From Gonium pectorale (taxonomy: Eukaryota > Chlorophyta > Chlorophyceae > Chlamydomonadales > Volvocaceae): a stretch of DNA of 49,949 nucleotides. Location: positions 65,669 through 115,617 of the forward strand of contig LSYV01000019.1 in assembly GCA_001584585.1 (NCBI GenBank), written 5' to 3'. The translations under genes were made by a program, and so were the position numbers. Below, in pieces: positions 1 to 10,100 of the stretch; the stretch's first letter is position 1; the number at the start of each line of letters is the position of its first letter. Under the pieces are notes generated by a model that was not told the origin of the DNA, searched no databases, and worked only from the letters and a program-made list of their open reading frames with translations.

Positions 1-1165
1 CAACGCACAGGGCTGATGACACCCTGGCGTGAAAGCAGGCCGCCTGACGAAGAGCCCTACTCTTGGACGCCGTCCAGTTTTCCTGCTCCAACACCTGCCT
101 CTCTCAGGTCGAGGCCCCATACACCTAATGCGCGCCAGGGCAAATTCGACGAGGTGCATGGGAAGGGCCTGTCCCCACGGTGGCGGAGGCCGTGCAGATT
201 GAGTACATGGAGTCCGGGGGCTGGATGCTGTACAATTTGGGGCACTTCGGATAGTGCACAGGGTTTCGGCCCTGAGGTGCATACTCTTACGGTTGCTGCC
301 GTGCGGGTTGTTTCTCTTACGACAGTACACACTGAACCCACGAACCGCTCAGGTTCACATCGAAAAACAAGTTCTTTTCTGCCATTGCCAAGTTTGCATA
401 CGTGTCCTCACAGCGCCAAGTTGGTGTGTGTGTCACGTTGCGATTTTTGTTTTCGTGTTCTTGGCCTCACGGCTAAGACAGTGATTCAACCACCCTGCTA
501 TGACGGTCCGGGATCCAATGGGCTCGTGTGGCCTGCAGCCCCCCTGGGGAGCCTGTAATCTGTATCTGTTATAGCCAGGGGCTGGGACCTTCCCTGCTCC
601 CGCCTGGCGCCACTCCCTCCCACGCCTATACAGGCCAGGAAAGAAGCCGCCAAGCTTCGAACAACAGCTGCAAAGCGACCCCACCCAACCCAACCCTAAC
701 CCGCTAAAACAAAGGGCCCAACAAGGGGCCCTGCATGCGGTCCGAAGGGCGACCGGTGCTCTACCTAACCCGGCCCACACGCGGCTAGCCGTAGTCAACC
801 ACCTTGCCACACCACACCTCCCCGCTCTCCCTCCCTCCGGGCCGTCACAGGCACACCCTTTCCTGCAGACACTTGTTTGCCGGGACTAAACAGCATGGCC
901 GCAAGCTAGAGCCCCGCCCCACGCCCTGCCACCTAACCGGCCCCTCAATCAGGGTATGGCTTGTAAGCACCTGCCCTAAGCTGGGTGCAAATGCGGCGAT
1001 GCAGTGGTGGCCAAGGAAGAGGCGAGAAACGCCTATTTCATTCCTAGAAGACGTGCAAATGCCGCACATGATTCTGCCGCACCATGTACCAATTCAATTC
1101 AACACGTTCCAAAACTGGGGGTCGGGCCCCAAACCTAGAAGTATGTGTGCATGCTTATTCCGCTA
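1..1165. other. No convincing gene; region downstream of VPS11
   Basis: This stretch lies 3' of the VPS11 stop codon. Open frames exist on both strands, but none gives a recognisable domain or a chain of exons with matching phases. No TTACA (the minus-strand form of the TGTAA polyadenylation signal) was seen here, so the end of the VPS11 transcript could not be placed. A plus-strand TGTAA at 554-558 could end a gene that begins before the window, but no coding exon supports it. Confidence 0.4.
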
Positions 1166-4100
1166 TCAGAGCAACGAATACTGCCCCACATTAGCAGCCG
1201 CCACAACGGCCCCCGGGGTGACGTTCATGATGCCCCGCCCGAAGTGCTCGGCCACTACCGAGAAGCCGTCAGACGCCTGGCGCAGCTCCGCAAAGAAGCG
1301 CTCGGGCTGCAGCGAAGCGGCCTGAGTGGGCACCGGGTGTTGAGCGCGGGAGGCGCAGGGCAGCTCAACAACATACATGCCGCTGCCTGGGACGCATGCT
1401 TACCCCATGAGGCGCTCAGCCGAACGCAGTAACAGCAGATCTATAAAAACTTGTCCACGCGCGTACAACTTCGATCAGTGCAGAAGTGGTTATTGCCTGC
1501 CACGGCGTCAACAATGCTTTGTTCAGCGTAAATAATAGTCCGCCTTACCTGCAGGTTCCGCCGGATGTCCGTCACCCTGCGCTGGTCGGGTCCGCATTTT
1601 GGGCACTCGCGGTCGCTGTCCCCCAGCTGGCGCAGGTTGAACGAGTGGCCGCACAGGAAGTGCACCACGGGCAGCTCCAGGGGCGCGTTGGAGGCCGAAC
1701 AGCGGGAGTTCTGGAACACGCGCGGCTGGTAGGAGGGAGGCGACCGCACGGAGAGTAGCACGATAGGGGTTCCCGTGTGGGGAATGATTTCGCGCCATGA
1801 CTAGGGTGTTTAGGCCGTGTGCCCCCGACCGGCCGTGTCACCCCGCCTGCCGTATTCCCCAGTGCCATCAGCTTAGCAGCAGCAGGTGGCGATCACGATG
1901 TTGAGAGGCTGAAACAATGGCAACGGCATACGCTGCCCCAGCTGCTGCGTACCGTACCTGAGTCCGGAGCCGGGTGACCTCCTCACGCAGGGCAGCGGAT
2001 TCAGCTGCCAGCTTGGCGACAGCCTGGCGAGTACGGCAGAAGGTATGGGCGGCACGGAATTACTTGGAGATGTGATTGGTTTCAGACTTGAGCTCCTAAA
2101 GGGGGTGTTACAAAACCTCCATGGGTATGCAGAGGGGTATCGGGGCAGGGCGGAGTGCCCTGGGGAACCGCCAGAACCGCAGACGGAAAAGGCCGCTGCT
2201 ACCGCCGGCAGCGTGTGCAAAGTGCACGCGCTTGTAATTGGGGGCGCGGGCTTAATCCTGATGCTGCCCTGATACAGTGCTAACAACGGTAACGGACACT
2301 AGTATGCCTCCGTGCATCAATCCTCGAGCTGTGGGTCCAGACAGAAGTGCTCCCGCGCCCACCTCTCGGTCTCGCGCCACCGCCGCGGTGTCCCGCTCTA
2401 GCGCCCTGGACATGTAGCCGCGTACCAGCGACAGCGGCAGCCTCCGGCTGCGAGACAGCGTCTGCGGTTGCGAAAAGGGGGGATGAGGCAGCATGGAGCG
2501 GCGCAGAACACGGCGTCTGTGTAGGACACAGGCGGCACTAGCACACACATTCCTATTCAGGCACACGGCTCTCAGTGCAATGCATAGCAAGGGAAATGCA
2601 TAGCAAGGTCCCTGGTCTGAACGAAGATACATCACCAGCCCAGCCCGGGTGCTGACCTGCAGCACCACCAGCGGTGGCAGGACGTTGCTGCGCTCCACGT
2701 GTTCGATGACCTGCAAGCATGCCGGCAGTGGGCGGGTTGCCGTTCTATGTTGTATCCGGGGGATGGACTCGATAACGAGACGAGGGTAGTGTGAGGTTCA
2801 GAGACTCGTCTCGCAACCGCAAAAGGACTGTGGGCTCACGCTCAAGGCACGGTGAGACACGCACACAAAGTCCGCGGAGCGCGGGTCCCACAAAGGGACG
2901 CCGACAGCCGAAGGGCACCACGCGGCAGAAGCGCGGCGCACCTGGGTGATCTGCGCGCTGCAGTCGGTGCCGGCATCATGCTGCTCCACAAAGTACGACA
3001 GCACCTCGGACCACAGCACGGGGTCGCCGCCCCTGTGTTGAAGGCAGCGGGCAAACGCACCTCACCGCCGTACTGGACAAGCCATGTGTACCATGTGCAC
3101 CCGAGACGAGGCTACCAACGGGCACTTCGGAGAGGCACCAGCGGTTTTGCCTGTCACCGTCCACCGAGGGGGGATGTGATTGCAGACTGAAACGTCGCGC
3201 CGCGCCACGATCCGCCCATGACGCACCTTGCCGCGTCGCCGTACTTAAGGACCGCGCCAATGAGCCCCGCGTGGTCGCCGCAGCTCATGTATACCTGTTG
3301 ACGCAAGTAACGCAGTCAGCACAGAAGAACGCTAGTCAGCACATGTCAAACGAGCCCCACGGCAAAGTATCAGTTCAGGCAGCATTACTAGCTGGGCGTG
3401 CGTGAGCAGCGCGTGTAGGAAGGAGGCGGCGCCTGGCCGCATGCTCATGCTGCATGTCGCCAGAATGGTGGCGCTGGCGCTCACGGTACAGCGGCATGTG
3501 CGCGCAATATATGCGCACTGCACATGAACGTGTGCCTCCCTTTTCACACAAGCCAATGGTAGATGCGCCGCCAGACCTCAACCGCTAGAATGTCGCACCC
3601 GGCTGTACTTACGCACGCCCACCGCACTCCCACCGCACGCGGGCCCCACAGCCCCACCAGGGAACCCCCACGTGCGCGGCCCCCCCCCACCTGCAGCGCC
3701 TCACGTGGCAGCCGCAGCCTGTCGTACAGGAACAGCAGGCCGCGGCGGAAGCCGTGCATGCGGCACAGCACCAGCGCGTGGTCCGGGTCGTACGACGGGC
3801 CGCCGCCGCCGTCGGCGGTGACGTGGGGCGGCCAGCCGCGGGACAGCAGGTCGACGGCCTTGGCCCGTCGGGACTTCGGTGTGGGAGGGCGCATGGCGGG
3901 GGGGAGGACCGAAGGGCGCGTGGGTGCAGGGTACCGCGTCAGGTTCACTTGTCGCCCGCCGGTCACGCTGACCGCATTTCCTCTGCAGCAGGATGATGCA
4001 TGGGCAGAGAACCAAGCCAAGGCACTGCGCCGAAGTATGGGCAACTGGGCATGCCTCGGGAGAAGGTAGACGGGTGCGCCACGGTGCAGGCAGGGCGAAG

Positions 4101-7100
4101 TACAGAGTGTCCTCGCAAGATTGAAACCAAACTCATGCAGCAGTTTGCACGCGAGACCTCGGCTGGCGGAACTGGGCGCCTGCGAGTGCGAATGGGACCT
4201 GCAACCCTGGCAGCCCTCCCCACCTCCATGTCCAGATCTGAGGAGGACGCAGCCGCCGGCAGTGCAGCGTGGGCCGCTGGCGCCGCAGCCGCCGCGGAGG
4301 TTGACTCCAGCGCCCCGCCCTGCCCCTCAGGCCCTGCTGCCTGCGAGTTGGTAAAAGCGGGCAGCACCCGGCTTGACAACGGCTTCATCCCTCAACGCTG
4401 TAATGCTGCGCGGTGCTTTGGCTTCATGCACCCGCAAGCGCAGAAACAGCCACACAGCATCCTCTAGAAACCCATTCGAGCGTCTAGCGTCATCCCAAGA
4501 AGGACCCAAGACGCCCCAGCAGCTGTGCTCAGACCAAGTTCTACAAGTCCTGAGAAAGCCTTGGCCCGCTGAGCTCGGCGTCCGGTGCTACGCGTCCTTT
4601 GCGCGTTCTGTCCCATCAGTGTCTTGTTGCGCGCTGCGTGCTAAAGCAACTAATTCAGCCTCAGCCCACCTGCGGCCCCCACAGGTGCTCTGCCAGATAC
4701 AACTCCAGCAGCGTGTGGTACAGCAGCCGCTCGTGCGCGCGAGCGCGCTCCACACCCGCCGCCGCCTCGTCGGCCTCCGTGCCGCCGCCGCCGATGGGGC
4801 TCACGGCTGCCGCATGGGCGGCCGCGGCCGCGGCGGAGGCGGAGGCGGAGGCAGAGGCGGAATTCGTATTGAGTATGAACTCGCAGAGCAGCATGAGCGC
4901 CGTGGGCTCGCCGCTGTAGAGGTGCGCAAAGTCGGAGACGGAGGCGAGGTAGTGCGCGGACGCGGCCGAGCCTGCGAGGAGCAATGGCGGTGACGGCGAC
5001 GTTTGCGGTGGCGCAACAACTGCTGCAATCCTCAGCGGCGGCGGCAAGGGCAGCAGGCGCGTCGCGGTGGACTCAGGCGCGTCCAGGGCGGGCAACAGCG
5101 CCATGAACACACAGGAACGCCCAAGCAAATGGCAAGTTATTCATACTGTGGTACCGAAGGCCCTTTCCGGCAAAGCGCCTGATCCCCGCAGGGCGTTTCT
5201 CTTGCAGGTCACAGTCTCCCCACCGTGCGCGTGGCTGGGCGGCGGCGCGCAGCAGAGGTCCATGATGATGCCGGTGGCCGCCTCGGGCCGCATGCTGATC
5301 AGCGCCTTGCCGTACTTCTTGAGCGCCTCGGCGCGCCTGGGCGGAGTCGAGCGCGCACAGGGGCGCGTGGGTTGGGGCCCAGGGGGGGGGGGGGCGATTG
5401 GCCGAGCGATGTACCAGGTCGGTACATCCAAACAACGCAGTGGACGGAGGCGGGACTTGGAGGCATAGGGGCGTTCCAGCAATCACCATAGCTGCCGACC
5501 GCACAGGAGCTCGGCGCACACGCACGTGCGCGGCTCAGCACTCCCCCCTCCGTGCCAGTCCAACGCCGGGCGTGCGTGGAACCGACGTCTGCATGCTCGC
5601 CCCCGCCCCGGCACGGCCCCACCCGCAGGCGCCCGAGTGCCCACCTCCTCCGTGGCAGCGCCTCCAGCAGCGCGATGGCTCCGTCCGCGTCGGCCAGCTC
5701 GTCCAGCAGCAGGTCCAACACCGTGTCCACCTGCGCAGGGGCAGATCCGAGGGGCCAAGGCGCCCAAGGCGGCAAGACGTGCAGGAGGCATGGCGTGAAG
5801 GGGCCAACAAGGAACGGTCTGCTTAGTTGGAAGAGTAAGGGAGGAGGGCGTGCGGCCCCCAAGTTCGAGGGACAGGCCCCGGAAGCCACCCAATGCCCGG
5901 TTTCAATTCCGGTCCCGCAGCGTCGCGAACGCCGGGAATGCACAACGGCTGTGTGTTGGAATGCACTGCAATGCACGACACCGCAAGCGCACCCTCACGG
6001 GGTCTCGGCGCCGGGCTGAGCCTTCCCCTCAAGAGAACTTGCGTTCCCTTGCAAAGGCCTTATGGCGTCTCATGCAGCAAACTCGCGCGCATGCGCGCAC
6101 CTGCCCCGCTGCGTCCGCCACCGCCAGGGCGTGCTCCGCGTAGCCCGCCCCGCGCAGCACCCGGACCGCTGTGTCCGCGTCAAAGCGGAGCGGGGCGCTG
6201 CCATTGACCCCACCGGCGGCAGCGGCGGCAGCGGAGGAGGCAGACGAAGACGCAGACGCGGAGGACGACGGCCGGGTCTCCGCCTGTGTGCAGCGGGAGG
6301 GCGGGCAGGAAGGCGGGCAGGCGTGTGGCAGGTCAGCTACAACTTGCTGCCGCGCTCCCACCGCGGCAGTCCGGGCGTCATTGTCCAAGGCCGAGGGGGG
6401 AGTGCGAACGCTGCGCACGCTAGATGGATGTGTGAAAAAGGCGGTCGATACCTCCAAAACCCAGCCAGCGTCCTGACACCATGGCACGGTACAGTGGCAG
6501 GTGCCACGCGACTGGGCTTGCTCATTGGTGCTGGCTGCCTTGCCTGCTTCCCTTTCCCGCCGCGCTGGGGGGCCGTCGCTTCACCCTCCGCCGCCGCAGC
6601 TGCCGCTACTGCGCACTGGAAGCGGCACGCCTTGCGCCCCCGCCCTCGGTCGCCGCTGGCGCCGCCGGCCTCGGCCCCGCCTCCGTGCCCCGTAGGGCCG
6701 CCGCTGGCGGCCGCGGCCCCGACTCCTCCACGGCGGATGAACGCGTCCAGCTTGGTTACGTCCTGGGGGCCGTTTCCCAGCAGGTGGCCTTCCACTCTGA
6801 AACTAGGCAATTGACCCAACATCCCAAGTCACGCACATATGTGCCACATGTGTACCACATACGATCAACCTGCTGCGTCGCGGGGCAAGGCGCGATAGGC
6901 ATGGGCTCTGCAGCCCCCGTTTCCGACGCGACCCGTTTCCCGTTCCGTATTACCCCCACACCCGGACCCCGTCCCAACCCTATATTCACCTTGAGCTTGG
7001 TATAGCAGTTCAGCAGCAGCGTGGTGTGGTCGCAGCTGGCCAGACCCTGCGTGGACACGTGGCAACCATCGCAGCGCAGTTGGGCATGATCGGCCAACGG

Positions 7101-10100
7101 AGTGCAAGCAGCGCGCTGCACGTACGGTACGCACCGTCCAAGCGGCAGCGGTTCCCAGCACAGCCCTGCATCGCAATGAAGCGCGACGTGACGCGTCTAC
7201 CGCAGCATGGGCCTACAACGTATGAGGCTGCGCAACAGCCGTGTCGTCTCGGTGCCGCCGCCTCCATGACTGTACCCGCGGCCGCGCCTACCGCCCACCG
7301 CCACCGAACGACCCTATGGCAATCTATCCCACCCTTTACCCCCTAGTTGGCTTACTGGCCGCCGGGCAACCAAGGCCCTCCCCGTACACCCAGTGTTGGG
7401 CCGCAGCATCGAGCGGGAACCCGGGCAAGGCAAGAAAGCGCCGCCGCGTACCGGTATCCACCCGCGTACACACATAGAACCCAGGGTCACCCCAGAGAGA
7501 ATTCTGGGCCGCATCGGGGGCTACGGTGGTGGTCGCCGCCGAACTAACATGCAGGGACATCGCCCCTTCGACTGCCTCGGGAGCTGGGTCCTACACCGAC
7601 GCCATCACTTTCGCGCTTACGCTCGTCGTATGCGTTTTCCTTTTCAACACATAGAACCCCCTGCCGTACGGGCCCACCAGCTCTTTAGCACATTCATTTT
7701 AGTGGCCGGCATTACCCGAGCCGACGAGGTATCTTACATTACCTCCCCCCGCCACCTCCCCGCACGCAAGCACTCAGGGCGGCGCCCCAAGCCTCTATAG
7801 GGGGGATGCGTGTGCCTTCTATCCCACCGCACCACTCACCCCTCCTCCCCCGACCTCTCCCTCTCCCATATGCCGGTCCCATCCCTCTCCCATCGCCCCT
7901 CTCTCACCGCCCCTCTCTCACCGCCCCTCCCCGACCGGGCTCCTTCCAACCCGCGTACACACGCACACACACCCGCTCGTGCATGACCTCCAGATAGGCG
8001 GTCAGGTTGTGGATGCGCTGCGCGTCCAGGAAGCGGCGGATGACGTACGACGGCTCCAACTGCCCAACCGTCTCCAGGTACTGCGTCATCGCGGCGTCGT
8101 ACTCGCCCTGCAGCCCCCCCGGGCACGCGTGGTGGTCTTGCTTAGTCAGCAGTCAGCCCCCAACAGGCGCGGAGCGGGTTGGGTTGGGTTGGGTTGGGTT
8201 GGAATGTGTCCGTCTCAGAGGGCATCCGATGTGTGACGCGCGGCCGGACATTACGGAAAGCGCGTACATCATGCCGTACCTTGCTGTACAGGTGGTCGCC
8301 CCAGCGTGTGTGTATGTTGGCCAGCGTGGCTGCGTCCGCGGCGCCAGGTCCGGCCGCCCGCACCACGTCCAGTGCCAGCTTGTGGAGCGAACGCCGGAGC
8401 AGCGCCTGCGCGCGCACACACACACACACACACAAGGACAAACACCGCCAATGCCGCCAGCTGCCTTCATTATCAGGCTCCAGACCAATGGCAACGTTGG
8501 GGCCCGTTCGAGTTCACGATGTGGGGCAAAGAGCCGTGCACAACGCAGGACGCAGTCATCGCAAGAGGAACACATCGGGGCATGAAGTGGGGGGCGAGGG
8601 GTAGAAAGAAAGTAGTACTAAGCACACACGTTGGCGCCAGGGTAAAGGCCCAACATTATGGCGTGTCTGGAGTGCGGAATGCCCTTTTGCTGCACGCTGC
8701 AAAAGTACGGGCTGCGGCGATCTCCCCCAACTCGTTCACCTCCAACTGGGAGGCGAGGTCGATCTCCCGGTAGGACCACAGCGTGCCGGATGCTGCCAAC
8801 GGGGCGGGGGGACGGTAGAGGAGCGGGCGAGGCAGGCGCAAGCAGCATCAGAGGCAGGACAACGCGTGGGTAAATAAGTGGGCTTGGACCAAGTTCATGA
8901 CTTAGGACTGGATGCCGCGAGCAGAAGGCCATCCCGGATGCAGCGAGCCGGCAGGGTGGGAAACGTCTTGGGGCCAGTACCCGTCAGCTCGGTCGGTCAC
9001 GACTTCTCGTCCTGGGCACAAGACCCGTCGATGGCTGCACATGACTGTCCGCGGCCAAGCGCTGCAGACGATTACGTGGTGCCATGCCGCAGCAAGCACA
9101 TTGCGCGCGTGTCAGCGGTGAAGTGTGGTGCCATGCCGCAGCAAGCACATTGCGCGCGTGTCAGCGGTGAAGTGAGGTGCCTCTGTGTAAGGAAGCATGG
9201 TGTCTCTGTGTAAGCGACAAAGTAAGGTGACGCCCACGGCTCCATGCACGCAGCCCCATGGTGCCTGACAGCTGACAATCCTTCTGTCTGTCCCTTAGCG
9301 AGACTTACCCCCAGCGCAGCACGTCACCGCCTCGCACTTGAGCGATTAACTTCGCGAAACAAACCGCCAATACAACAACGACTACAAACCGAACGCAGCG
9401 ATGAATGCACACGCATCGGGCGCAGGCAATCGCCCCGCGAGCAGCGCTCACCCGTCACGGCGTGCACCGCCCCCCAGGCGCAAAAGACGTGCTGCAGACC
9501 CTCCAGGACGAACGACCCCGCCAGCAGCTTGGTGCGGACGTCTGCCAGCTGCAGGCAGCTAGCGCCAGCCCCGCCGCCCAGGCCTCCAGCAGCGGAGCCG
9601 CCCATGCCAAAGGCGCCGCCGGCCCCGACGCCGCCCGACAGCAGGTTGGAGGAGGGCGAGGCTGCGGAGCCGGCGCTGTCGTCACGCGTGACCTGGCGGG
9701 GGCGGGGGCGGAGGCGGGGAAACGCGGGAGAGGGCGTCAGCAATGCGGCTGGAACGATCGAACCAACCCACGAGCCGGCAGCGAGAACAGTCGGATCGTA
9801 ACAGCCCTCTCTATCCCGAGAAGTCGCGGGCATCCTGGCGGCTGGCAGCCAGTCGCTACGGCGTGTCACTCGCAGTGCACCCACCACGACCAGGTAGCGG
9901 CCAAAGGTGGCCAGCCGCTGCTTTGGCCCCTCGAACACGGTGCACCCGGCGCGTGTGTCCGCCGTGTAGTCGTACAGGCCCTGCAAGAATGGCGGAGGGA
10001 GTTGAAGGGAAAGGGGAATGAACAACGGCAAGCGGCGGGCCGAGAGGAGCGATGCCCTCCCCACTGGCGGATGGGAGGGCATCGCTCCTCTCGGCCTCTA

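Noticed and set aside
681..714. Telomere-like CCCAACCCAACCCTAACCCG run
   Set aside because: Only a few imperfect units, internal, and followed by ordinary genes. The GGGTT run at 8176-8202 is the same kind of simple repeat.
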